A stretch of 64,000 bases of DNA from Lingula anatina. Its lineage: Eukaryota > Brachiopoda > Lingulata > Lingulida > Lingulidae. The notes beneath the pieces are model-generated. The model had not been told where the DNA came from. It searched no databases and worked only from the letters and a program-made list of their open reading frames with translations. Made by a program: the position numbers and the translations under genes. Where the stretch lies: the NCBI RefSeq assembly GCF_001039355.2, contig NW_019775747.1, forward strand, positions 572,752-636,751. The letters run 5' to 3'. This document shows positions 13,201-26,200 of the stretch, piece after piece (the first letter of the stretch is position 1; every line of letters begins with the position of its first letter).

Positions 13201-14919
13201 ACAGGGATGTGTAAATATGAAACTGGTATCATTAGATCCGTGAACATTCATGTTGAAAAATATTCATATAAGTTAGATTCATAGAACAGCTGGGGGGGGG
13301 GGGNGATTTAGATGAATTGACAACAGGATTCTCAAAAATAAGCATGCATCAAATTTTCATTAAAACTTTTCTTTGTTGGTATGTGAATATTTTAAAAATG
13401 TTTTCACACAGTGGATGAGGAAGAAAATACCTAAGTGGTAAATGAAAAAGAAAAAAGAAAAACATATGAATTTAAATGATAAAACACTGAAATATGTTAT
13501 AGAGGTACAGTTACTTACTGTTTTTAAAAGTTAGGCACTAAATGAATAACCTATTCACCTTATATGTTTTAAATTGAGCTTAAATAATGAAATGTATAAG
13601 CTTCAAATGTGGGCATTGCTCAGAGTAATTAAGCTACACTTAAACTCAATTTTTAAGAAGTAATTGTGGAGTTATAATCTTCAGAGTGTAAGTGAAAACT
13701 TTGTACTATTTCAGATCTTTTGAGCCAATTCTACGCCTTTTGAAGTGCCGGCATACTCCAGAGGCAATGCACTGGGCCGTCTGGGCTTTGGCCAACCTCA
13801 CTAAAGTTTATCGTGAGTAACTTTTACAATTTAGTTAACATTGATGTAGGATGAACTTTGAAAAAAGTTCACCGAATAATATAAATACACGATGTGCTGA
13901 CAAGCTGTATTTCAGTCAGGTGATTTCTTTAGACTACTTTTTGTGGTCAAAATTCATGACAGCAGAAATAGTGCGAGATGTTGTAAGATACTATTGCAGT
14001 GAAGTGTCATTGGTATCAGCTATATATAAAAGTTAATCTGATTGATGAACACCATGATAAGTTTCATACATTCCTGAAAACTGCTGAGGATGTCGAGACT
14101 AGAGAGTCGAGTTTCTAGGGGTCTCTGAAACTCTGGGCTTGTACTGACCTGCATTGTGAATGAATTAGAAAGTGTTTAGAAGTTATTTCATTCCTGTATA
14201 GCAACATGATTAAACGTTACATTTTATCTGGATTCTTTTTCAGCTGAAAAGTATTGCAAACTTGTTGAGAAGGAGAAAGGTCTTGAGTTGTTGGAAAGTT
14301 TGATGTCCACTCCTCAGCTTTATGACAGTATTAAGTCGCTGGCTTCTGATGTCATAGCCAGGTGTAAGGAGTATAAGTAAGTCTCATTTATGTGAATTTT
14401 CTTAAGCTAAGCTTTCAGAAATAAAGCAAAATAGAAAAAAATATTGTATGGGTTGAGCATATTTCCATTTCTGCAACTGAAGAGACTTAAATGAAGTGCT
14501 CACTTTAGAAAAGTTCAGTTAAAATACAGTTTTGTGGCAATACAAGTTTTAAAGATTTATTTACACTGCCGAAATGAATTTTTGAAAATTGGAAAAAAAA
14601 TTGTATACCAGGACTGAGTTCCAGTTATAAATAACATTATACAAATGTAATATATCATAATATGTAGTATGTAGGTAGTTTAAGACATATATCCCCCCTC
14701 CCAATAAATAGTTTGCAGGAGCAATTAATGCAAACACGCCTTGCTATCCCCCTCCTAGTAATAAAATCCAAGATTCTTACATTTTAGATTCACCAATATT
14801 CATAATGATTTACTGGTATTACATTTTTAATTCTGTCTTGTATCTTCAGGAACAGGCATGGCCAGGACATGGAATGTGCTGGGGAGGAGGCCGTCTCTTC
14901 TGATGGAGACATGGATTGA
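7216..14919 (+). CDS. ZER1: ZER1 (ZYG11 family), CUL2 ubiquitin-ligase substrate receptor; C-terminal half, 5' partial
   Basis: Eleven exons join in frame: 7216-7274, 8432-8486, 9984-10037, 10958-11113, 11691-11852, 12284-12331, 12572-12639, 12979-13167, 13715-13812, 14244-14376 and 14850-14919, giving 363 residues. The product is an armadillo-like C-terminal domain. ZYG11/ZER1 hallmarks include WNVTDET in exon 5, GNVAEV in exon 7, SYNAAGVLSHMASDG in exon 8, and RSFEPILRLL with WALANLTKVY across exons 8-9. These resemble ZER1 more than ZYG11B. In mammals ZER1 is an adaptor of the CUL2-elongin ligase and binds N-terminal glycine degrons through this domain. The leucine-rich-repeat half and VHL box are not visible and must lie upstream. 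The GT-AG junctions keep phase throughout. Family confidence is high; ZER1 versus ZYG11 was judged from memory. Confidence 0.9.
8542..8567. repeat. (GA)n microsatellite in ZER1 intron
   Basis: Uninterrupted AG dinucleotides about 55 bases after the donor of ZER1 exon 2 of this window. Confidence 0.9.
10444..10825. other. Assembly gap of 382 N
   Basis: Run of N flanked by poly-C on the left and a long poly-A on the right, inside the ZER1 intron between 10037 and 10958. The homopolymers suggest the reads failed here. ORFs called across it are meaningless. Confidence 0.99.
13304..13304. other. Single N in poly-G run
   Basis: An ambiguous base in a G homopolymer (13292-13303) in a ZER1 intron. 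Confidence 0.95.
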
Positions 14920-15200
14920 TGCTACATGGACGCCTGGCTTGGTTTTTTAGATTTCAGCCTTGGCTTGAGGAATCATTAATAGTAGCCATGGCTTTGAAAT
15001 TGGTCATTTCAGTTCAGTTTTGCTTAAAATTGACTTAAAGTGTGATAATCAGACTACGTTCTAGCAAGATGAAATAGTTTGCAGCTGTGGATGAAAACTG
15101 AAAGTCAAGATGGTTCAGCTTGTCCCTAACCAAAAGATGTTGGGAAACAAAATGAAGAAATCAGTAACTCTAACTGTGGCTGGAATAGCAGGACACTGTA

Positions 15201-15262
15201 CAGGCCTGTAGCCTGCAATTTCACAAGGAAGGTTCTTTTCCTGAAAAAAGTGGAACCTTTGA
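15201..15262. repeat. Fragment of CAGGCC-terminal transposon
   Basis: CAGGCCTGTAGCCTGCAATT and the following 40 bases closely resemble the left end of the complete element at 53713-53884. Only one end is recognisable, so it is a truncated or decayed copy lying in the presumed ZER1 3' UTR. Confidence 0.55.
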
Positions 15263-17271
15263 GTACCTAAGGATATTGTGTCCAGAGACGACTTTTTTCC
15301 ATACAAAAATGGCCTGACTGTTAGCTTGCTGCGTTATGCTATTTCTTGGATATAGAGTTGATTGCTATCAAGTAAAATGCTCCCTTGATGACAGAGTCGT
15401 GATAAAGACAGTTGGTTTTTTCTCATGTCGTAGTATGTAAAGATTGTATTACTAGAGTACAACAAGACTTTTTTGTACACCTTTCCTTCATATGTGTATT
15501 ATAGTGCATTGGATAATTCTAGAAACTAATTATCTCGAGTCATTATTATATCCAAATTTAAACCAACATATCTTACATTCACACACCTCTATTTTAAACC
15601 ACAAAAGAATTTGAAAAGTAGTCTAAACTCTAAGACCTAAAATTTTCTAATTTACAGAAAGTAAGTTTTGGTCTGAGCCATTATTTAGCCTTGCCTTTCT
15701 TTTTATGAAACATGTGCAATATTGTTTAATTGATTGGATGAGCATTGATTTAATTTAAATAGGTCAAAGTGGGAAAAGATTTTGTCTTAATGTACAGGGC
15801 AGTCCTTGGGCTAAAGTTTTTTTTTTCAAAATATGGCACTAAGAATGCAGTCAAAATATCACTGTATGACCAGTTAAATTGTTCTTGTGTGTCATCCGTG
15901 TAAATACCTGCCCACTACACATTGGCAAGAGTTATTAAATCCTACATGTTTACATATGGGTTAAGCCAGATTTCACATCTCTGGCACTGGAAAATCTTTT
16001 GTGTGAATGTGAAGAAAAGTGGTTTGATATTTGAATGACCACAGGAGGATACCTTTGTCATTGCAAGTTTATTTTGATGTCATATGCTGGCCTTATTGTT
16101 GGAGTCCCACTCCAAACTTACTCCCACAGTACCTACATATATCAAAGAAACTGACCCTTACAGTGTGGTTTCTCTAATATGAGTCTGTATCTAGCCTATT
16201 GTATTCAGTGGGAATTTGAGGTAAAATGTTATTGGCATGGATTTCCCACTTGTATTTCTGCATAGTATATTATGTACAGTGTAGCTTTACTGCAGAATAA
16301 CAGTGTACTTTATAAGTATTGTTTAACTGTTGATAGTTGAGTTGTTCAGTCTAGTCAGAATGAAAGTAAGAATGGATTCTCCACATGGAAGATTGTTTTG
16401 GCAGATTTTAACAAAATGGTGTGGAATTAATATTATGATATTCAAAATACTGTCCAAAACAAACAAACAAAGAGGATTTGATACATGTTATTGTAAGTTT
16501 AATTTGGAAAACATTCTGTTTTGGTTATGTCCCATGATCTAATATCTCTGCAGCAGATGGACTTAATAATGAAATGTATGGGTGGGTGTCTCTTGAATGT
16601 GTTCACTTGGCAACATTGTGGACATGATGTGAAAGTGATGATTGTGTATCCATAATTTTTTTTCTTGTATGATTAACATGCAGTTAGTATACAGTTAATT
16701 CAGACACGAGACACTGATGTTTGTAAATGAATGTTTAGCTATGTTTTGTGATATTTACCCCTGGTATAAGGGGCATCTAAAATAGTAAACAATTCAATAA
16801 TTTTGTTACATACTACTAGGCTAAGCCCACCCTGTGGCCAGTTCATGCTATTGGTGTGCTATTTTATCTTTGGCTGCTATTACATAGCAAACTGTTACTG
16901 TAACGGTAAAATGAGGTTTAGTCAAGTTTTCCTTGATTTGCAGTCATCCTGTGCATATGTACAAATACATGTGGTAACAAAGGCCTACTAGTACTGTACA
17001 TGTATATGTATGGAATGTTAAGATTTTAAAAGTCATTTTGATCTTTTCTGTATTCATGTAGATATATATGGAACTATCCACGTAAAGAATATGACGATAT
17101 TCAAAATATTTTTCAAATTTGGCTCTTTTCTTCCCCCATTTGTTACAGTGTATAAGGAGAAATCTTGGAGTTTTTGAAAAAGTCAGTTGGGAGTTTTATT
17201 GTGATATACACGTAGATTATGTAGAGGAATATCGCAATCGAAAGATTTTATTTCTTTTGCACGCATGTATC

Positions 17272-17277
17272 AATAAA
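17272..17277 (+). terminator. Poly(A) signal AATAAA, likely ZER1
   Basis: Canonical hexamer, plus strand, followed within about 30 bases by T-rich and GT-rich sequence. Confidence 0.4.
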
Positions 17278-17290
17278 GGCATGTGCATTA

Positions 17291-18029
17291 CTGAAAACAA
17301 TTGTTAACTAAGATTAATTTTTGTTCTCTTGTCTGCATGTACCTGTAAGTTAAACCTGTTTGCGTGTGAGTAGAGCAAAAAGAAATGAAAAAAAAACTAT
17401 CAAAGCTGTATTTGATAGTTATTTGACAAGCTTCCGTGCGGAAAATTTTAGGAACCGGCTGGATTGCGGGGACCGGGACGCCCCTCGCCGCCCCCCCCCC
17501 CCCCCCGCGCACCCTCGAAAGTGACCCTGGGTATCAATGAGACTCAATTGAAAAAGAGACAGAAAAGCATTTAATTAAAACGTTGGAATCGCATTTGTAT
17601 TGCATAATAGTGTTTGTCCAGTGACTAGGACGTCCAGCTTGTGAACGCGAGATAAAGACTGACCAGATCTAGTTACGCCAGACGAACGTCGTTAAAAGTG
17701 GCGTAAAATTAATCAGTGTGAAACACACGTCCTATCAAACGTGTAAAACCAAGTTATCAAAATGATGATTCGATTAATAAAGCACAGCTAAGTGTTGTGT
17801 CGGTGTTCATGTCACAAAGCCAGCGCACATGATTTATGTTAGTTAACATGTAAGAGATATCTGTTATGTCATAATTGCAGTACTCTGACTGTCAGAGGAA
17901 TAATAATGTAGGCCTCTGTCATTTACTGGAAACAGAAGAGGCGTGATGAAAATAATGGCGTGAGGGTCCAATGGTCTCTGAAACTCGGGGTGCATTTGGA
18001 GAGTTGTGATGAAATAGCTGCTTTGTGGG
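17291..18029. other. Intergenic region between ZER1 and the receptor gene
   Basis: About 740 bases with a short GC-rich patch and a C homopolymer near 17460-17510 and no recognisable gene. It should contain the upstream promoter of the receptor gene. Confidence 0.5.
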
Positions 18030-18037
18030 TATATAAA
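18030..18037 (+). promoter_or_regulatory. TATA box of the receptor gene
   Basis: TATATAAA lies 56 bases upstream of the signal-peptide ATG at 18093. With the usual 25-30 base spacing, transcription would start around 18060-18068 and leave a 5' leader of about 30 bases. Position and match are good; no initiator was verified. Confidence 0.45.
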
Positions 18038-18092
18038 TCACACCATTTCTTCGGTGAGTTAAATAAGCTGAAATTCTTTTGCGAAAAGAACG

Positions 18093-21000
18093 ATGCACTT
18101 GATTTTTCTTTGCGGCTTGCTTTTCCGTATTTTGGTGCCATTACATGTATCTGGTGAAGAAGGTAAGGGTATAAATGTTGTCACCTGGTCTTGGGATCTG
18201 ATCAGAAATTTGGATGGCAAAATATTAAACAATCGACCAATTTCGTTCATAATTTGCATTTGTGGCACATTTAAAGTTCGTCATTTTTAAAAAACAATTC
18301 AATGTACAATTTACGAATTGACCTAGAAAAATCGTGTAGGTGCAGCGTTCCCCGACCGCATTATCTGTTTTTTATATATATGCATATGCAGGCACAACAG
18401 TAAATGCAGTTTCATAATGATTTTAAAAAATGGCAGCAGCAAGTAAATTCGGGAGTTAATAGTTCAAAAACAGAGGAAAAGCTTAATTAGGAAATTGACT
18501 GATTATTGCCTCACGGTTTCTTTTTTGAGATATTTACTCAGGTACAATATCAGAATTAGGCGGATAATTATATCGAATAGCCAACGTGGTTATTATTATT
18601 ATTATTTTTTTTTTTTTACAAAATAAAACCTTTCTTTTTACGTTAATTATCAAAACAACTTTATAGTATTAGATAAATATTGCTATTCATTTGCACATGT
18701 GTAATGTGAAATATAACGTAATGAATTTTATAAGTAAGTTAACCTGCTCAGTTCAAATCGAATTACACTGTTTAAGGGAATAATTACAATTTCTCGTGTT
18801 CTTTTTGCTTTTCCACGATTTTGGCTTATTTTAGAGACATGGAGTTTCCATTTTAATACTTTACATACACTATGTATGCTACTTTCTGACTCACATTAAT
18901 GATTTAGACATTTTAACCAGGTTGCTCTGAACCCAAAGTATGAACTTCATGACGCCAATTCCCATTTGATATTTTCAGAAAGAGACGGGTTCCATACTCT
19001 TCTTTTTAACGAAGACGCCCTTATCTGTGGTATTAGCTTTCCGAAGGCTTTTTCTTCTTCCTGTGAGGATTACTGTGGGAGAGGCGCCGGTATCAGCGCA
19101 TGCGCTTGCGACAAAACATGTGTTTCCTATGGGGACTGTTGTGTAGACTATTACGACTACTGCAGCAGTCAGTCTGTGACAGAAGAAAACGAGGATGAAG
19201 AAAGTGACTTAGATACTCTTTCCCGCCAAAGCAATATCCGCAACATTCGCGGGGGAGAGACTCCATATGTTTCTACGTCAAGAGCCTTGCGCAGGAGTGA
19301 GACAACTTCTGTAAGGAGTGTGACAGAACCAATGCTTTATGAGCAAGACAACGTGTATGGGAGTAATATTACAGGAGCGAGTCCCGCTCTGGCAGACACC
19401 GATATTACTGAGAAACAAAGTTATCAAGGAAGAAGTAACCAAGATAAGCAAATCAATCTTACTTCCAACCCACTTCCGTTAAATGAACAAAGCCAGAGCG
19501 TTACAACCTTGTTTCCCAATGTTTCGTCACGCTCACTGTCAGCCAGAGCACCACAGCCTCCGCCTATGTCAGTGTTTACCACTCAACAGACCACTGGGAT
19601 CAACAGAATAAATGCAGAGGATGCACATCCTGAGTATGAATTCCAATACACAAGATTTAAGCTTGAAATTCAAAACGAATCGCTGCTAATTGATAAGTAT
19701 ATGTTCATCAAATGTGTTAAGTTTGCAGATGAGAATAGTTTCTACAAGGCGGTCGCAAGATGCCCAGCTTATACCCAACGAGAACTGAATACACTCTGTG
19801 CCGAAGACAATGACCAAGTGTTCTCCCCGCCGGCGTATGGGACAGATGGGCTATTGTACAAAAACATCCATTGCGCACTTTGCCACGGTTTGACACAAAA
19901 AGACATATATCTGTGGGAAGTTAATGTCAGTTGTTCCAAAGCCGGCTCTTCTGTCCTGAGCCGTATACGACCATTTGGATATATGTTTTTATTTGATTAC
20001 GCGTACCGCAGTCAAGGTTGCTGGATCACCTACACCAGTCCAGATAAAAGTAAACTTCCAAATGTACTGCAGAATGTCACTGCCCGTAAATGCACCACCC
20101 AGCCTTTTCATAACCCGGAAAACGTAATCAGCATCTGCGAACGTGTAAGAGGGAATGACGAAAGAGCGGTTCAATGGGCAAAATACTGCCAATTGTACAG
20201 GAATGCTGTTTATGTTTCAAATCGATGGCGTACAACATTCTTTAAAAATTCTTTCTGTGCCCTCTGCAATGGATTTCCTTTCAATTCCATCAGCTGCCTT
20301 TCTCGGATCCTATTAAGAGACTTTCATCGAGAGACTCTACATGGCTTGATAAGTCTGTCGGTATTGTTTTCCTTCAGATCTCTGACAGGTGCTCCGCATG
20401 AAATGTGGAAATACAAATGCCGACCAGATCAGGTGGAACTCTCCCTGGAGCATGAGTGCAAGGAACAATGGAACCCTGCGCCTAAGCCGTGTTCACTTGA
20501 AATGTGTGCAGCCTCGCCCCCGTCCATAAAAAACGTCACTAACACGAGCTATCTATACCTTACATGCACGTGCAAAATACCCTCTCAGAACGACATTTCT
20601 GGGTATGCACTTCGGAACCGTACGCAAACCGACTGTCAGGAAAATTGTCATATTTTCGTAGGGACTATGATTCCCGACGTTTTGAGTTACCGGCCCATTC
20701 CATGGGAACGATGCTCTGTCAATCAAAATGAAACTGCACCGTCATTAACAGTGGCGGAGCTGTTGATTTATAATGAAACAGCTACTCTTCCACAGATATA
20801 TGAATCAGTAAATAAAAGCATGTCCGGCAGTATTAGCGAATCCTTCTTGAGTGAGTTGATCTACTCTGTACAATTAATGAATAGGCCAGAAATACCCGAT
20901 TCCTGTTGTTCATTGTTTAGTGACAATCTAACTGCCGAGGAAGGCAAACTTATGGCCCTTTGGAACCAAACCTTCTTCAACGCAAACGGCACTGTCGCCG

Positions 21001-22184
21001 ACGAAAGTTTTAAAGACACGGCAGTGAATATTTTGCTTTCATGGCGTAGAAACATTAATGACACTGATATTGAACTCCAGTCGGGAAAGCATCCCCTTGG
21101 CATCAGTAGTTCATCACGACCATTGCCGGCAATTATATCAACAGTTAGTGTTTGCAGCGCCATACTTCCTTTAAACTGCACATCTTTTATACTATTCAGC
21201 CCCGACGAATACATTCTGTCGAACACCTCAGACCACGCGTTCATTATTTCCGAGGACAAGGCATTCGGAAGGGATACCTACAACATTGCGAATGGTACCT
21301 TGTATTTATGCCGGAGTGCTTGGGATACATCCACCGAAAGACACCGCCACCACGTTCAACATTCTATTCATTATCACATTCAGGCTGTTTTGACCTTTGT
21401 TTGTAGTGTTCTGTCACTGATATGCCTCATCATAACGTTTATAACATATTGCATATTCCCAGAACTCCGTACTGTCCCAGGCAAATCACTGATGAACTTG
21501 GTTGCCTCATTATTCTTTGCCCAGCTTCTGTTCATAATTGCCGGGTACGTGACGATCAACAGCATCGTTTGCAAAGTAACCGCAATGTTCAATCATTATT
21601 TTTGGCTGGCCACATTTTGCTGGATGAACTGCATGACTTGGGATCTCCTCTTTACTTTCCGGTCTGCCACAACAATCACAACCGACGCTCAGAAGAGAAG
21701 GCGTTATCGTGTCTATGTACTGTATGGCTGGGGGTTTTCGCTGTTGGCCGTCTTGACCATGGCGGCCCTCGACAACTGCGAATGCGTTTCGTTCAAAGTC
21801 GGCTATGGCCAAGGTGAAGCATGCTGGATCGGGAATCCATTTGGCATTTTGTTTGGGTTTGCTGTACCCGTGGGAATCATATGCTTACTTAACACAGTGC
21901 TTTTCATCGTAACTGCCTGTAGCATACACCGAACAACCACCAAGTTATCCGCTAGATTAGGAAGTCCAAAAGACAGAAACTTGCTTGGTGTTTATGTTCG
22001 TATGACAACACTCATGGGATGCACGTGGTTGTTTGGATACTTCAATGCGTACTTAAATATCCCAGAAGTTGGTTACCCCTTTGTCATATTGAGCTCATTG
22101 CAGGGCGTTTTCATTTCATTTGCCTACATTGCCAGGAAATCTGTATTTAAGTTGTACTCCGATAAATTCAGAGGTTCTACCTAA
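18093..22184 (+). CDS. Somatomedin-B-containing methuselah/adhesion-like seven-transmembrane receptor
   Basis: Two exons, 18093-18162 and 18979-22184, spliced in phase 1, give about 1,090 residues. Exon 1 encodes a hydrophobic signal peptide (MHLIFLCGLLFRILV). Exon 2 opens with a somatomedin B domain (CEDYCGRG..CACD..C..YGDCCVDYYDYC). A Ser/Thr-rich linker follows, then a Cys-rich ectodomain with the repeated phrases HCALCHG and FCALCNG and many N-glycosylation sequons. The seven-helix domain occupies the last 270 residues and has class B2/methuselah-like features (PGKSLMNL at the first intracellular turn, FCWMNCMTWDL in helix 3). I see no GPS autoproteolysis motif before helix 1. It is presumably a cell-surface orphan receptor; ligand unknown. 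Such receptors are, to my knowledge, expanded in lophotrochozoans. The gene appears complete. Confidence 0.88.
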
Positions 22185-22305
22185 AACTTTTTTGACTGAT
22201 CGAAGTTGGTTTTCTTATATATATACTTGATACCGCTGAAGACATATTTGGTAAACATAATTTAAAAGAACTGAAGAAACGGATAAGTTCGTTTTATTCC
22301 TTGCT

Positions 22306-22311
22306 AATAAA
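22306..22311 (+). terminator. Poly(A) signal of the receptor gene
   Basis: AATAAA 122 bases after the stop codon on the coding strand, the first canonical hexamer downstream. Confidence 0.6.
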
Positions 22312-22430
22312 GTACAGTCACACTATTTATGGTTATTTGTCATCATTAATATTAAATAAATTAACTTCTGTGGTACCAGAGTAATATAAGCACCCTTTGA
22401 ACAACATTTGAAGTAACTTCGTACCGCATT

Positions 22431-22436
22431 TTTATT
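22431..22436 (-). terminator. Candidate poly(A) signal for the Roco-CARD gene
   Basis: TTTATT on the plus strand is AATAAA on the minus strand, about 470 bases beyond the Roco stop. It lies close to the end of the convergent receptor gene. Confidence 0.25.
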
Positions 22437-22907
22437 TAACAATGTAAAAGGTGATAAGGAAACTTTGGTAAGACAAAATTAGAAAGAGATATTGGACTCC
22501 TAAAGGATTTGCCGTAAGCTGTTTTCTGATCTAGTCTAGTCTTAGCCGACGCCGAATAATATAAAAACATTTCTTAATATTATTATCTTCAGTTTGATAG
22601 ATATTGTGGCCATTCAACATGCAGTTAGCAAGACTTGGAAAAGGAAAATAAAAGTGAAATAACAATGGAATCATTGCAGTATATGTTCTTTTCATTACAT
22701 GGACAGGAAAAGCCAATGCCATTGATTAAAAACAGCTTTGCAAGAAAAAAGTTTAGCCATACAGCGTAACCTTAGAAGTTCGCTTTTTGTTGCCCTACAT
22801 GTGTCTGATTACTTTCAACAGCAACACTGCCCACCTTGCATATGCACCAGTTAATTTGGGATATCGAAATGAAGAGTGCAATTTAAAGCTTGTCGTTCCT
22901 CATATCC

Positions 22908-23206
22908 TCAAGCGTGATTTTTAAGAGCGATTGTCAAATGCCGGAGTCCACAGTTGTCCAAGCCGTTGCAGAATTCAAAGAAAGCATCATCCGATTTCCC
23001 TCTCAGCACGTCTAACAGGGCCTCGACTTTTTCATCTCTGATAGGTTTTTGTCGCACGTACTCCTGTTCTCTCACGGTTAGGATGGCGTGTGAGCCAAGA
23101 TGCGTCACAATGTCCTCCATGGAGGGGTCAGATATGTCGTCCACAAGTTGCAAGCGGTTTGACCTTAAGGCCTTCTTGTGAAGCATGGTCATCCGGCGAC
23201 CAAGAT
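22908..23206 (-). CDS. CARD-encoding terminal exon of the Roco gene
   Basis: Acceptor CATCTTTAAG precedes 23206; the phase-1 junction with the exon ending at 23685 restores Tyr. About 85 residues match the CARD pattern: helix 1 LRSNRLQLVDDI, helix 2-3 MEDIVTHLGSHAILT, helix 4 EQEYVRQKP, helix 5 KVEALLDVLRGKSDDAFFEFCNGL, helix 6 GLRHLTIALK. Conserved CARD features visible include the paired Arg after helix 1 start and KVEALLD. The stop follows directly after the domain. Confidence 0.85.
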
Positions 23207-26200
23207 CTTAAAGATGAAGAAAAAAATCATTTGAATAATGAAAATTTAATTTAAATTAAATTAAAGTTATAGGAAAGTAATTCAGGAGATTTTCTGACTG
23301 ATAAGCATTATTCACAACTAGAATAAGAGTTGATGTTGGTATAACTACAGGTTTGAGTTACCATTAGGGGCTGGGGTTACGATTAGAAATTATGGTTAAG
23401 CACTAAATGAATAAGTAAACAAAATGAATAAGCAGATAATAAATGATAGAATACACAATAACTGTAGTAATAATAAGAAAGGTTATTCTCAAAGCATGCT
23501 GTTCTCATCGTTAAGCATATTTGTCTGCGATTTTACTTTTTATTTGCTAAAATTATCATTTTTTCTATGTACGACTCTAAAAGTTAAAACTCTATACTTA
23601 TAATCTAAAACATATTACAATCCAAAAAAGTTCGAAATTACTTATTCCCATACGACATCATAAAAGCTAAACAAAAGTACTTACATACATTCTGCGGGTA
23701 AACGAGGTATACAGGCACGCTCCCTGTTTTGGAATGCCTACACGGGATACTCGTGATGTCCTGAGAAGGCGGATCACGCAGAACCTCTGCCGGAAACTTT
23801 GTTGGATCTGGGACACCTTCCTTAACGCAGTGAGGACACAACGAGAACATGTCGCACTGAGCTCCGGGGTACTCCTCGATGAGTAGGAGTCTAATTTGAA
23901 AATATAAATTAGCATTTTAGTTTGATATATGGTGGGATCTTAGACTGTGCTCCCATACCTAGATCGATCTAAAAGGACCAATCCATCTCCAAGCAGCTTC
24001 TCTCTAAATTGCTTTCAGCTAAAGCGGCTTAGATGTCTGACACGCCAACTGAAGCTGCTAAACGATCATGTATTACCACCTAGCAGCTCTAGAAGGCGTG
24101 ACATACATCTAAGCCGCTTAAGTTGATTGCAATTTAGAGAGAATTCCCTTGGAGATAGATCGATCCACAGTTAGTACAGCTATAATCTGGAAATGGTCCC
24201 TTAATGCATACTGTGCTCGGTCACATGAAAATCATTACCAAAATTAAATGAACATCTAGCCACATTACCGTCAACAAATCCTGTTTATCCAACATATCTC
24301 TGTATTTACAAACTCATACATAAATAATTATGTCGTCGTGTGCTTCATTCAGGCATTTCATTTACCTGATGTCCCTATGGACTTCCAAAAAAGTCTTCCA
24401 AAGATCTCGAAGGTGAGAACCTCGCAGCGCGAAAGTAATCACGTCACCGTTGTCATGGTTGGCCTTTCTTTGCAGCAAACAGCGAGTATTTTGGTCCATC
24501 TCGACAAATACTCCGTCTTTCCAGTCAACGCGGGTAGTTTTATGCTCTATGAACTTGTTCAGCCTGACGGCTTCTTGTTCGTAGAACCCTATCGGGGGAT
24601 GGTCGACGAAGTGCAGTTCAAGAGTCAGTTGGTCCTGGTTGTCTGGATCTTCTATACGGTGGTGCCATCTGTTAGAGATCGAAGAAGGTGCTGTTTCATT
24701 TAGCAGCCATGGTATATGCAGGTATTCCACCTTGTTGACCACCACTGAGTAGCACATCTCGAAGTTCTTCATCAGCTCGATGACTGCATTGGCCCCGATG
24801 TCTCCAATATTAAAAGGCTTCCAGAGGCATTGCAGCATCTTGTAAGTCATGATACCCCGGTGCAGAATATCCTCCCGGGCGAGGGCAAAACCAAACTTGG
24901 AAAACTGGTGGACGAATTCTGGGCGGCTATGGACCAACAAGTCCTCCATGTCGTGTCTCAAAACGGCTTTCAGTAAACCGGCGACGATCTCATGTCTGTG
25001 GAATATTACCTCACTAAGCACAGGGCTCTGTTCAAACCAAATTATTTCACCAGAACCGTGAAGGTACCGGAGAATCTCAGGAAGGACTTCTTTCACTGCC
25101 TCTCTTTTTTCGATGCTCTCGTTTTCCAGAGAGTCTAGGTAGATTATGAGTTTGCTCTTCTTCAGGTAAGGCTCGGTCTTACGAACCTTCTCCCTCTCCA
25201 CGTAATCAGTAACGATGAACCATGATTCCGGTAAGATGACTGCTTTTTCTCTTGCCATGGATACCGCCAACTTTTGTATCGCTTGGAAACCACTCAGCGA
25301 GTTGGAACTGACGACCTTGATGGACCTAGCTATGTCGGGTGTTTCGCTGAGACTAGAACTGATCACAGCGTTTTTCGCCTTAAAGGCCTCTTGAAAGGGC
25401 AGTTCCTCTTCCATTCGTTGTCGCACTGCTTCAAGTTGCGATTTCAAGCTTAGCTCTCTCCTCACAAGCAAATCTTCTACATAAGCTGATACTTCTTTAG
25501 ATTTAACCTGGATTGCGGTGTCGTTGCACCTGTCGGCTTGCGTACCTATCAGTATTATCTTCGTTTTTGGTGATTTAGAAAGGACTACGTTAATCCACGT
25601 TCCAAGGAGGATATTGCTATTCGATTCATTTATTTCATTGATGTCGAAGACGAGGAAAACGGGTGAGTTTTTGTCCATGAATATACTGTGAGCTAACTTG
25701 TAGATGTCATGACCACCAAAATCATTGATTCTTATCAGAATCCCTTTCTCTGGTTGCCATGCCGCTTGATCGATCACATGGGTTCGATCCGCCATGGGCG
25801 TCATGCGCGTTTCTCCTGCTGCTAAAGATCGCACAAAACTACTTTTTCCCGCGCAGGTTTCGCCCAAAACGTTTATCTTAAGTCTAGCGGTCTCTATCGC
25901 TGCCGAGCGGCGGAGATCTTCTAAATAACGCATGATAGCTTGCGTGCCTTGGGAACATACATTTTGAGGTGGTTGCTTCGTCGGATTTTTTGTGATCCAG
26001 AATTGCTTAAGGGCATCAAGGTAACCAATTTCGAACGGTACAACTTCTACCTGGTTATACCGAAGGTCAAGAAACTTGAGTTTCGTTAAGCTACCAATGT
26101 CAGGGGAAATGACGGATATTTCATTATGTGAGGCGAAGAGACCTTCCAGGTTTGTCAATTTTCTTATTTCCGACGGAATTATATTTAGTTTATTTTCAGT

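Larger units (their letters stand above)
14920..17290 (+). other. Presumed ZER1 3' UTR
   Basis: After the ZER1 stop there is no further coding signal until 18093. The first well-placed AATAAA on the plus strand is at 17272-17277, which would give a 3' UTR of about 2.35 kb. Vertebrate ZYG11-family mRNAs also have long 3' UTRs. Earlier poly(A) sites cannot be excluded. Confidence 0.45.

Noticed and set aside
20861-21817. ORFs of 100-132 codons in other frames of the receptor exon
   Set aside because: Shadows of the receptor coding sequence, which has clear domains.
24338-24703. 121-codon plus-strand ORF
   Set aside because: Antisense to the COR region of the Roco gene; no domain and no splice signals.
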